Origin: Thermomucor indicae-seudaticae
Taxonomy: Eukaryota > Mucoromycota > Mucoromycetes > Mucorales > Lichtheimiaceae
NCBI GenBank assembly: GCA_000787465.1
Contig: JSYX01000409.1
Location: 1 to 31,509 of the forward strand
Reading direction: 5' to 3'
Length of the DNA: 31,509 nt
How positions within the stretch are numbered: the stretch's first letter is position 1; every line of letters starts with the position of its first letter. Below are positions 20,167 to 31,509 of the stretch, in pieces. The notes beneath the pieces were generated by a model, which saw only the letters and a program-made list of their open reading frames with translations, was not told the DNA's origin and searched no databases. Both the position numbers and the translations under genes were made by a program.

Positions 20167-21030
20167 ATGGTGCATTTGACCGACTTACCGACTCTAATCC
20201 TGATAAAGATAACAAGCTTCCTCGAGTTGCAGGACTTGGTTAGGCTCGGAACAGCCAACAAGGCTCTCCGGACTCTGGTCTACAATAACCCTGATGTCTG
20301 GACGAGCAGCTTATTCCCAATTGGCGACCAGTCGATCACCGACGACTTTATACGGATGTTTGTACCGCGTATCGTCCGTAGCTACGGTATCTGCGAACTT
20401 GGGCTTGTCGACCTGCCGCTCTGTTGGAAGGGATTCTTTTGGATCTTTGACCAGTTTGCGCATTCAGTTCGTCGTATCCATCTTGCCACATCCGACGCCG
20501 TCCTAGCCGACCTGGCGCATCACCTTTCGATCTTTGCCGGTACGCTAGCGCTTTTGCAATACGAAAACAAGATTCCCATCACATTCCGCCAGTATGCCCT
20601 GGATGAAGAACACTACAGGCAGACCTTGGTCGCCAGTCAATATATGGGCCACCGGACGTTATCGGGCCTCTTGTCATCAACTTTCCAGTTGGATGACCCT
20701 CCTTTTGAAAGGTTAGTTCAGTTGTCTATTTCAAGCACGGACCAGAAGAAGAAGAGGAACCTATCGTCATCAGTTGACCACGAGGAAACGATTCGCCAAC
20801 TTTATTTCTTGGTCTCGTTCCTGTCCGGGAGCACACTTGATCCTCCTCTGAAGAAAAGGTCGCGCCCGGACGACGACGAAAAAATGCCACAGATCTCCCA
20901 TGCTGCTACCCAAACTAATAAACATCGTCGTCAGGGCAGCTACGTGTCACCGAGTAGCAGCAATTCCGCAACCCCAATTCATCACGTACCACAGCCAATA
21001 ACATATTACCATCGAAGGACTTTTACTTAA
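20167..21030 (+). CDS. F-box protein
   Basis: A single exon of 287 residues. Residues 2-45 form an F-box: LTDLPTLILIKITSFLELQDLVRLGTAN, then ALRTLVYNNPDVW. F-box proteins bind Skp1 and select substrates for SCF ubiquitin ligases. The middle region has no recognisable repeat (no clear LRR or WD40), so the substrate-binding part is unassigned. The C-terminal third is hydrophilic, with a basic KKRSRP stretch that could be a nuclear signal and a Ser-rich tail. ATG at 20167 is chosen: the frame stays open upstream to 20065 but without an ATG, and that stretch translates a pyrimidine-rich promoter as spurious hydrophobic sequence. A poly(A) signal follows. The F-box call is good; the function is unknown. 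Confidence 0.8.
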   Translation: MVHLTDLPTLILIKITSFLELQDLVRLGTANKALRTLVYNNPDVWTSSLFPIGDQSITDDFIRMFVPRIVRSYGICELGLVDLPLCWKGFFWIFDQFAHSVRRIHLATSDAVLADLAHHLSIFAGTLALLQYENKIPITFRQYALDEEHYRQTLVASQYMGHRTLSGLLSSTFQLDDPPFERLVQLSISSTDQKKKRNLSSSVDHEETIRQLYFLVSFLSGSTLDPPLKKRSRPDDDEKMPQISHAATQTNKHRRQGSYVSPSSSNSATPIHHVPQPITYYHRRTFT

Positions 21031-21067
21031 CACTTGCTGTGTACTTGCCAACAGTAAAAAGATCTTG

Positions 21068-21073
21068 AATAAA
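21068..21073 (+). terminator. Poly(A) signal AATAAA after the F-box gene
   Basis: A perfect AATAAA lies 37 bp beyond the F-box stop codon, consistent with cleavage and polyadenylation shortly after. Confidence 0.6.
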
Positions 21074-22258
21074 ATATCCAGTTTAACAATAAAAATGGAT
21101 CGGGAAAGGAGGCTGGATGGGACAGGAGAGAAAAACCTTACATGGGCGCTGTGCTTTCTTTCTCCACTGCGCCATGTACCTATTAAGCATTTTGTTTGTT
21201 CTTTCGCATGTAGATCCCCGACTAAAAGCTTCTTCCCCCTCTTCGGCGGTCCCCCTGATAAGTCTAGACTTTTGACATTTCGAATGTCGAAAGAATGAGC
21301 TCATTTCGAGATCGGAATGGAACAACATATTCCGTTCCCTCGGAACTTCTCCAAGGTACACAAAGTCTAACCGAAATGAAACGCTAGTAGAAGCGGGGGA
21401 CGCCGCCTGGGCTAATGTTCGTAGAAGAAACCTTTTTTTATTTTTGATGCGTTGTCCCCGCAACAGATTACCTTGTTTTCTTTTAAGAGTTTAAACCCAA
21501 AAGAGAAAAAGGAAGCTTGTCAACCGTATTGGTGGATGCGATGGGGGATAAACTTTAAGAAGGGGACACGGACATATGCTATTGAGATAAATCTAAGGGG
21601 GCGGATGTTGCTTATGGTAATCCGGGCTTCATAGTTTGTATTGGGTATTCGGCTGGCTCTTCATGCATCTCGGGTGGATGCAGCCAGGCCCGAGTCTTCA
21701 GTAGATAGCTCTCACAAGGTCATAATGACAGATCTCGAGCATTACCGGGGTCGTGGGTATGTGTATATTCTAAGATGCTACGAAGGTGATCACCATGAGG
21801 GATGGAGTGACAAGGTCGAGGATTGACTTTACATCTCTTTAGAGTTTTTCCCCAAAAACAATCTCTGTGCGTTAAAAACCCCGGACATCCGGAAAGATAG
21901 GAAATAGTAGATATCAGAATAAGACTGTGCAGACAGAAAGAAAAAAGAGAAAGGGGGTTGGCCCGGATTCCCGTGATCTATCAACCGAAATCATCAGTCG
22001 AGCCTAAGAAGATTGACAGGGCAAAGATCTTTTTTTGGTCTGTGGTAAGAGAAAACACATGTACGGATCGCCCCTTAACAAACTAAGAGCATGAGTCTAT
22101 GTATGTACATACATCCCACAGAAAATCAGAGCTCGCCTTCTTCTGGTCTCTTTTTTTAGAGCTCGTGAAAAGGTATATATAAAAGAAATCGTCCTTGTCC
22201 TCTTCCTTACCTTTTTCTTCTCTTTGTACTATCAGATAAAAAAGCCTGGTTAGTTAGA
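21074..22258. other. Intergenic region with palindrome cluster and a possible gene relic
   Basis: No intact gene. Three inverted repeats cluster at 21274-21338: GACATT-TCG-AATGTC, the 12-bp palindrome AATGAGCTCATT, and GGAATGGAAC/ATTCCGTTCC with two mismatches. A plus-strand frame near 21725-21826 reads HYRGRGYVYILRCYEGDHHE, which resembles the opening of GIY-YIG/T5orf172 domains but ends soon after. A 16-bp perfect palindrome ATGTATGTACATACAT is at 22099-22114. Confidence 0.4.
22174..22185 (+). promoter_or_regulatory. TATA box of the zinc-knuckle microprotein gene
   Basis: TATATATAAAAG, one of the strongest TATA boxes in the window, followed by a pyrimidine-rich stretch and an ATG 85 bp downstream of its start. 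Confidence 0.65.
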
Positions 22259-22413
22259 ATGCCCGCAATCAAGCCTTTGAATCTTAGCGGTGGCCAGTGG
22301 TAACAAACAAAACAGAGACTCTACCGACTTGTCAAACTGAAAACTGCATGTTATTTAGCGCATGGTGCGGCAAATACGGCCATCTTCAGCCCAGCTGTCC
22401 TCTGCTCAAGTAG
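22259..22413 (+). CDS. Predicted CCHC zinc-knuckle microprotein (31 residues)
   Basis: Two proposed exons, 22259-22299 and 22359-22413, give 31 residues. The 59-nt intron has donor TG|GTAACA (the same donor hexamer is used in the tRNA isopentenyltransferase gene) and acceptor TTATTTAG|C. The junction creates codon TGC, the first ligand of a perfect zinc knuckle: C14-x2-C17-x4-H22-x4-C27, with the usual CG-x-x-GH context (CAWCGKYGHLQPSC). The knuckle fills most of the protein after a 13-residue leader. Zinc knuckles bind single-stranded RNA or DNA or mediate protein contacts. A strong TATA box is placed correctly upstream. No gag or reverse-transcriptase sequence is nearby, so a retroelement fragment is unlikely. 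A further exon is possible because CTCAA|GTAGTC could act as a donor just before the stop. No homologue is known to me; existence needs transcript support. Confidence 0.5.
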
Positions 22414-23372
22414 TCATTATCAATAGCTTTAATCGGCACCAATGCAACTTACTCTCTCAACCAGAAAAAAAGGAACATTTAACGTGTGTCATCATTATAA
22501 CAACAACATCAGCATATATCGTTCATTCCTTTTTATATTATATCGGCTAGACGTGGATCGTCTGCCCAACATCCAGCATCGTTTCATCATCATCATTATT
22601 ATTCCATGTTCATCGACCTCCCGAGAAGACTAGTTTCTACATTCGGCTGCGTGGCATTATGCATGTGCAAGCACTACCTTATACAACCCATATGGCTCTT
22701 TCTCTCTAACCAATCTGATCGTAATTCATCATGCAGATCGATCTCGCACTCTCTCTCTTTTTTTTTCCCCTGTCTCTTTTCAGGCTGGCATTGGACATTA
22801 TCCATTCCCTTCTTATTGTGTGTCTCTGATTTCTATATGATGTTGTTGCCGCAAAAAGTTTTCTTCAATAAAAAACCAAGTTCTTGCTTTAAAGTGTCAT
22901 TGGCTGTTTGTCACACATGGATCAACCTGTCAACTGGCTCAATAGAGTATTGGCCTGCTTAAACCTTGTGAACAGATGCGCCAGTGTCGCCCACGTCACT
23001 GGTTCCTGTCTGAGTTGACTTTTTGAGAACTGAAGCTCACTTGTCCGGGAAATCGTTACCCATCGAAAGTAACGTACGTGTAAGCCATCTCACAACTTGC
23101 ACGAATTAACGCTTTTTTCCTGCCGCAATTAAACAGTTTTCATACGCCATCTAATTGCTGGTGGACACTGTCATCATCTCGTGTCCTGGACAAGAAAAAG
23201 AAGTGAATCAGTTCGGTAAGCAGAACCGACCGCGTCTGCTCGTACTCTCTCGCTCATCTGTCGACCCTTTCTCGTTTTCCCCGCCATCATTATCCTTTGT
23301 ATATTCGCTCTTTTCTATTGCTCTTTGTGGACTGTTACAATTCGTTAGACTGGGTTCCATGATTCTGACACC
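22414..23372. other. Intergenic region upstream of alpha-COP
   Basis: No supported gene. A 118-codon plus-strand frame at 22606-22962 is hydrophobic and Cys/Ser-rich with no recognised domain, and is treated as chance. An AATAAA at 22867-22872 could be the poly(A) signal of the microprotein transcript. CAT/ATT low-complexity runs occur near 22583-22603, and CT-rich promoter sequence precedes the alpha-COP start. Confidence 0.45.
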
Positions 23373-23385
23373 ATGCAGATGCTAA
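23359..23385 (+). promoter_or_regulatory. Possible uORF overlapping the alpha-COP start
   Basis: An ATG at 23359 opens an eight-codon frame that ends with TAA at 23383-23385, overlapping both candidate alpha-COP start codons in another frame. If transcription begins upstream of 23359, ribosomes would have to leak past or reinitiate, lowering translation. The transcription start is not known from sequence. Confidence 0.35.
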
Positions 23386-26300
23386 CGAAGGTAGAAGAAA
23401 AGGAAAAGGGGGGGGGGAAACGAGAATAATCAGCCTACTGACATGACGTGTTTCAATGTCTAGTTTGAATCAAAAAGCAATCGGGTCAAGGGCATTTCAT
23501 TTCATCCCAAGCGTCCCTGGATTCTGGCGTCGCTGCATAATGGTTGTATTCAGCTATGGGATTACCGCATGGGCACGCTTCTCGAACGGTTCGATGAACA
23601 CGACGGTAATGCATAATAATTCAGACGGGTTATATATGTACTACGGCTGCATGCATCATGATTAACACGGACGCATAACTTGCAGGCCCTGTACGCGGCA
23701 TCGCCTTCCATCCGACGCAACCTCTTTTTGTCTCGGGTGGTGACGATTACAAGATCAAAGTGTGGAATTACAAGACACGACGTTGTCTGTTCACTCTGAA
23801 TGGTCACTTGGACTACGTACGCACCGTCCAGTTTCACCACGAATACCCTTGGATTCTCTCAGCCTCAGACGATCAGACCATCCGTATCTGGAACTGGCAG
23901 TCCCGCAACTGCATTGCCATTCTGACAGGTCATAATCATTATGTCATGTGTGCACAGTTTCATCCAAAGAATGATCTTGTGGTGTCTGCATCGATGGATC
24001 AAACGGTGCGCGTCTGGGACATTTCAGGTACGGTAAATCACGATAGACTCGCCTGTGAGAGAAGGAAAGAAAAATAACGGGGATCATACAAAGGTTTGCG
24101 CAAAAAGAACCAGGCTCCATCGCCTATGACCTTTGAAGATTCCTTTGCTCGCTCGAATTCTCAGGCAGACCTGTTTGGATCCACGGATGTGATGGTCAAG
24201 TATGTACTGGAGGGTCATGATCACGGTGTCAATTGGGCATCTTTCCACCCTACGTTGCCTCTTATCGTCTCAGCTGGTGACGATCGTCAGGTGAAGCTTT
24301 GGCGAATGAGCGGTATGTGTGCACATATGGCTAGTGATTGAGATGCGTTGTATTGATCTGGTAATAGAAACCAAGGCTTGGGAGGTCGACAGTTGCCGAG
24401 GACACTATAATAATGTATCAAGTGCTATATTTCACCCTCGCCAAGAACTGATTCTGTCGGATGGTGAAGATAAATCGATTCGCGTGTGGGACATGACGAA
24501 GCGCACAGCATTGGCTACTTTCAGACGGGATCACGATCGCTTCTGGGTGCTGACTGCCCATCCCGAGCTCAACCTTTTTGCTGCAGGCAAGACTTTATAA
24601 TAGCAACTGTTTATTGCGGCATATTTTACTCACATAGAAATACTACTGATAGGTCATGATAGCGGTCTCGTCGTTTTCAAGCTAGAACGTGAGCGGCCAG
24701 CATATCAAGTCCACCAGAATCAGGTCTTTTACGTTAAAGACAAGATTATTCACATCCATGACCTTGGAAGCGGAGCCGATCAGGAGGTACTCAGTGTCCG
24801 CAAACTCGATTCCCCTTATGTCCTACCACGTACCTTGTCCTATAACCCTGCAGAGCGTGCGGTGCTGGTTACGTCGGTGAGTGGTAGTTGCTAGAATAGG
24901 CCTTTTTTTTGGACACCTCTAACTTGTTCCTTGCATCCTAGCCTCACGAGGGCGGCATTTACGAGTTATACCATCTACCAAAGAACCTGTCAGGCAGTCT
25001 GAAAGAACCATCAGATGAATCGAAACGCGGTCAAGGCCAGTCGGCTATTTTCATTGCTCGGAACCGGTTTGCCGTCTTTGACAAATTCAATCAACAAATC
25101 CAGATTAAAGACTTGTCGAACACGACCACCAAATCATTCAAAACTCCTGCGCAAGTCAATGATATCTTTTATGCTGGTGCGGGTGGATTGTTGATGGCAA
25201 CCCCGACTTCAGTTATTTTGTACGATATTCAACAACGTCGGGTCTCGGCCGAGCTTTCTGTCGCATCCGTGAAATATGTGGTTTGGAACTCTGACATGTC
25301 TTTGGTGGCTTTGTTGAGCAAACATTGTAAGCGTGATTGAAACCGGCGAGAAGCTTCGTAATTCCTCAGCTTACGGTTTTTTTCCTATCAATAGCCATAA
25401 CTATTGCCAACAAGAACCTGAAACAAATTTGCCAGGTGCATGAGACGATCCGCATCAAGAGTGGAACTTGGGATGATTCTGGTGTCTTTATTTACTGTAC
25501 ACTCAATCATATTAAATATGCTTTGCCACAGGGGTAAGTACCTGAAAGAGCCTTTGTTCGATGACACAGAATTTGATATAACGCAACGCGGAAACAGAGA
25601 CAGTGGTATTATTCGTACCCTGGAACAACCTGTCTATCTCACTCGCGTAAAGGGCAAAACATTGCATGTTCTTGATCGTGAAGCGATCCCGCGGACGATC
25701 CAGATCGACCCAACGGAATATCGATTCAAGCTTGCATTGATCAAGAAACAATATGAGGAGGTGCTTCACATTATCCGCAACTCTAATCTTGTCGGACAGT
25801 CCATCATTGCATACCTTCAAAAGAAAGGCTATCCAGAGGTAACATGCTAAGGTTTCGGCGTTGGCCTGCTCGATACTGAAACTGTTTTGCGTCTTAAAGA
25901 TTGCTCTGCATTTTGTGCGTGACGCTCAAACTCGGTTTGAGCTTGCACTTGAATGTGGCAACTTGGATATTGCTTTGGAGACAGCCAAGACCCTAGATAA
26001 ACCAGAGTGCTGGAATAAGCTAGGAGCAGAAGCTTTGCGGCAAGGCAACTTTAAGGTATGTTGCGAGCTATTATGTTAATCAGATGAATGAAATGCTTAC
26101 AGCACTGTTCTTGGCGTTCTAGACTGTTGAGCTTGCATATCAACGAACCAAGAACTTTGATAGATTATCGTTCTTGTACCTTATTACGGGCAACGAGACG
26201 AACCTTCGACAAATGATGAAAATTGCCGAGCTGCGTGGCGACCCTGTATCCAGTTTCCAGAATGCTCTCTTTTTAGGCGATGTAGAAGAACGGGTCCGGT

Positions 26301-27936
26301 TACTGCAGGATGTCGGTCAAGGTAACGAACAAAGATATGGGTTCATACAAACAGATTTTAACTGGGCTGTATCTGCTAGCACCCCTTGCCTACTTGGCTG
26401 CCAAAACGCGGGGCTTAACCGAAAAGGCTGAGGCAATCTTGAATGCAGCTGGTAAAACCGAACAAGACGTGCAGCTTCCTACGGAAAATCCAGATCTGCC
26501 AAGTATACCGAAGCCTGTCGCTCAACTGGAGGACCCTAACTGGCCTCTGTTGACCGTTTCCAAGAGCTTCTTTGAAGGTGCCTTTATTGCTGTCGATAAG
26601 AACGGATCTGACGCGACTGCAGTCCCAGCCTTTTCGTACAATGACCAGATTGAGAATATTGAAGAAGCTGCTGGAGACTGGGGAGCAGACGATGAAGATC
26701 TGGGTATTCCTGGCCTTTCTAGCAAAGCACCTCCAGAGGAAGACTTGTATGGTACTCCTGAAGCCGGTGACGAAGAAGAAGGCGAAGACGGTGGATGGGA
26801 TTTGGATGGCGATATTAAGGCCGATATTGACGCTGAAATCAGTCAAGCTGCTGCGCAAGAAACAGCCGAGTTTGTTGCACCTACAGCAGGCACCAGTGAA
26901 AGTGTGGCCTGGCCTCAAAACTCGCCACTGGCTGCAGATCATGTTGCGGCTGGCTCCTTTGAAAGCGCTATGCAGGTAAGATCCACGCCTTTCGAGTTTA
27001 AGGCTTATGGCTAAGGTGTGCGTCTTCTATGAAGATCCTCAACCGTCAAGCTGGTATTGTCAACTTTGAACCTCTCAAACGCCATTTCCTTTCCATCTTT
27101 GAAGCATCCCGAGTCTTTGTTCCCCCGCTGGCAAGCAACCCCAGTTTAACTTTCCATATCCGTCGCAATCCCGAAGAATCCAATGCAAGAGCGAGTTTAC
27201 CAGTTGTTGTCTATACATTACAGAATTTGGCAGATACGCAGCTGCAGCAAGCTTATGGGTTATTCACGCGTGGCAAATTGACAGCCGCCGCCGCACAGTT
27301 TAAGCACGTATTGCATTCAGCACTGTTTACGGTGGTTTCGAACAGCAAAGAAGCCGCAGAAAGGAACCAAATGATCGACATTTGTCGGGAATATCTGGTG
27401 GGCTTGGCCATGGAACAGAAACGTCGAGCTATCACTGCGAATGGCGCAGAAAGCGCCAAGCAGGCTTTGGAACTGGCGGCGTACTTCACTCATTGCCAAC
27501 TTCAGACACCGCATTTGCAACTGCCGTTGCGACAAGCTATGAAGCAAGCATTTAAACTCAAGAACTTTAGTACAGCATCACAGTTTGCTCGCCGGTTGTT
27601 AGAGCTGGCTCCACCCAAGACGGTGGCAGACGAGGTTTGTTTATTCAAAGTAGCGTAAAACGAATAATATGAAATCTAAATGATCCCCTTCAGGCACGCC
27701 AAATCCAAGCGGTGTGTGAGCGTACTTTACGGGACGAGATCGATCTGAATTACGACCAGTATAATCCATTCGTTGTTTGTGGCATTACGTTTGAACCTAT
27801 CTATCGAGGTTCACCAGTATCAACGTGTCCATTCTGTCGATCGTCCTACAAGCCTGAAGTCGAAGGAAAGCTGTGCGCTATCTGTGACGTGGCGCAGATT
27901 GGAGCGCAAGGATCCGGATTACGATTCAATATATAA
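23379..27936 (+). CDS. Coatomer subunit alpha (alpha-COP)
   Basis: Fourteen exons: 23379-23390, 23464-23605, 23686-24027, 24094-24312, 24368-24586, 24653-24876, 24942-25326, 25395-25533, 25598-25838, 25900-26055, 26123-26321, 26380-26975, 27035-27634 and 27694-27936, giving 1238 residues, the usual family length. The first exon encodes only MLTK (an in-frame ATG at 23373 would add two residues), then [10 protein letters not shown]. Residues 1 to about 300 are WD40 repeats ([31 protein letters not shown]), followed by the coatomer WD-associated region, an acidic Gly/Asp/Glu linker (about 880-950) and the C-terminal COPI_C domain with cysteine pairs CPFC (1203, 1206) and CAIC (1219, 1222). Alpha-COP is the COPI coat subunit that binds dilysine cargo and drives Golgi-to-ER retrieval. 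Intron 5 is GC-AG; the others are GT-AG, 55-80 nt. Confidence 0.95.
24587..24652 (+). other. GC-AG intron in the alpha-COP gene
   Basis: Donor GCAG|GCAAGA and acceptor CTGATAG|GT. No GT donor exists nearby. The GC donor gives LFAAG joined to [17 protein letters not shown], exactly the conserved alpha-COP sequence. The donor (AG|GCAAGA) is identical to that of the GC-AG intron at 10959. Confidence 0.9.
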
Positions 27937-28222
27937 TTTCCTTTTTTCTTTCCCTTTGTTGTTATATCATCCTTATAGCGAGAAAAAAAATACAATACAA
28001 GAGAGATAATCGAGGTTACATGTATATCAAATCAAGGAATTTCTTTTTTCGTGCTCATGGAAACGAAAAGACAACAGGGCGAGCGGGTCCCGAAATGGTT
28101 TTTCCAACAATTTCTTCATCGTTCCTTTTATTCGGGTTCAGATTGGCCGCGTTATTTAAGGCACAGGTTCTGGCGTTTGTCATTATTTCCTCCTCTTTTT
28201 TTTCTGTGTCTTCCTATCAATC

Positions 28223-30570
<2,348 letters not shown>

Positions 30571-31509
30571 AAATTATGCGCATCCTCCATGTAACTTTGT
30601 TTTCTCTTCTGCATCCCGCATAATTCTCTCCATTTCTCTATTTAGACGTGCCGTAATAATACAAGAAAAGACACTGGTCTTTTGTACATAACTTGTTTGG
30701 TTCACTGGTTGTGTTGGGAGCGCTGATGAGGCTGAGTGCACCAAGTTTTCAATCGATCTGACAGTTTGCTTTTTTGCTTTGCTCACATCGAATGATGGGA
30801 CTTACGCAAATCCTGACCGCCACTGCGGAGGCTCCTGTACCCTGCACCCTTTTACACTGGTAGTCGTACCGAATGCTGCTTGCATTAGCACCGATGAAAA
30901 ATTTTCGGCACTGGGACATATCCGAGTGCTGGGAGTGGGAAGGAGCCCTCTATTCTAGGACATGCACCTTGATCTAGGTTTGATCTAATTACTCCATGAT
31001 ACTGTTTATTGGTTTGAACTTTTGCGCTCCCAGTGCTGGTCACTGACCCGATCTTCTATGTTCTTAGCCAGCTACCGACCCACCCACTGTCTAATGTGCG
31101 TGCAAGAAAGTACTGGAGCGTTATCTGGCCGGCCTTTTACTAGAAATCGACAAGCTGTGTCATTCACCTGAGGACTTCCATCCGGATCCCCCTACACCCA
31201 CAGCCTCACGAAGCAATAGTTTCTTGCTCTGGCTCGAGCCCATATCAACAGCAATAGTCTACCCACCGCCTCCGAATGTTTCTCTTGATTCCCCCTTGCC
31301 CATTTCATCGCAATAACTTCACCCTAGCTCCTTTACAGATATCTTTTTCACCTGTCTTGCCTTCTTTTGCTTGCATTCTCTTGTATTTTCTTTATGTTTC
31401 CTCCTCTCTTCTCTCCACCCTTTTTTCCTTAGTCCCTTTAAGGGTTTTTTACCCTCACCTCTGCTTCTTGGAACTGACTAGAGCGGATATGCGATGCGCG
31501 AAGCGCTCA
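30571..31509. other. Downstream intergenic region
   Basis: No supported gene or RNA. The first 100 bases contain the HSP70 3' untranslated region. From about 31300 to 31470 the plus strand is very C/T-rich (CTTTTGCTTGC, TTCCTCCTCTCTTCTCTCC), the same signature that precedes other plus-strand starts here, so a further plus-strand gene probably begins just beyond the window. Confidence 0.45.

Noticed and set aside
22359..22413. Zinc knuckle as a retrotransposon gag fragment
   Set aside because: No protease, reverse transcriptase, integrase or long terminal repeats nearby, and the knuckle is reached only by splicing from a TATA-promoted first exon.
22606..22962. 118-codon plus-strand frame, hydrophobic and Cys/Ser-rich
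   Set aside because: No domain, no promoter at the right distance, composition reflects T-rich DNA; length is compatible with chance in this base composition.
28040..28160. Heat-shock elements upstream of HSP70
   Set aside because: TTC and GAA triplets occur (for example TTCTTCATCGTTCC) but not as three alternating units with two-base gaps; the evidence is too weak to annotate.

Overview
The window looks like nuclear DNA of an early-diverging fungus, most likely Mucoromycota (Mucorales-like). This is inferred from dense, very short spliceosomal introns (mostly 55-80 nt, GTAAGT-like donors, CTAAC/CTRAY-like branch sites, YAG acceptors), a cytosolic HSP70 ending in EEVD, an alpha-COP, a fungal-type heat-shock factor, pyrimidine-rich promoters and the absence of bacterial operons or Shine-Dalgarno signals. 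No transposase, integrase, reverse transcriptase, CRISPR array or plasmid feature was seen. All exon coordinates were worked out by hand from reading frame, splice consensus and conserved family sequence.

Layout, left to right. 1-616: upstream DNA. 617-2072 (+): secretory-pathway PA-TM-RING ubiquitin ligase, tail-to-tail with 2096-3671 (-): RPAP2/Rtr1-type RNA polymerase II CTD phosphatase. 3815-4048 (-): small CsbD-like stress protein. 4140-5209 (-): GRIP-domain golgin, divergent from 5414-6813 (+): AMT/MEP ammonium transporter. 7030-9304 (-): leucine-rich-repeat PP1-binding protein resembling PPP1R37, divergent from 9439-11385 (+): an 11-exon tRNA isopentenyltransferase (MOD5/MiaA). 11.4-13.6 kb is a gene-poor patch with a decayed, intron-containing cyclophilin pseudogene (-) and a tRNA-Gly(CCC) gene (-). 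13605-16196 (-): heat shock transcription factor. 16824-18819 (-): uncharacterised ATP-grasp-like protein. 20167-21030 (+): F-box protein. 22259-22413 (+): a predicted two-exon, 31-residue CCHC zinc-knuckle microprotein. 23379-27936 (+): 14-exon alpha-COP. 28223-30570 (+): 7-exon cytosolic HSP70. The right end is intergenic and pyrimidine-rich, probably the promoter of the next gene.

Functional themes. Three products serve the Golgi and secretory route (RING ligase, GRIP golgin, alpha-COP) and three serve stress and proteostasis (HSF, HSP70, CsbD-like). These are independent eukaryotic genes rather than an operon; adjacency is not evidence of a shared pathway. The least expected items are the zinc-knuckle microprotein, the orphan ATP-grasp protein, two GC-AG introns with identical donors, and three introns of 60-63 nt that are multiples of three and stop-free inside conserved domains, which simple ORF calling would leave in the protein.
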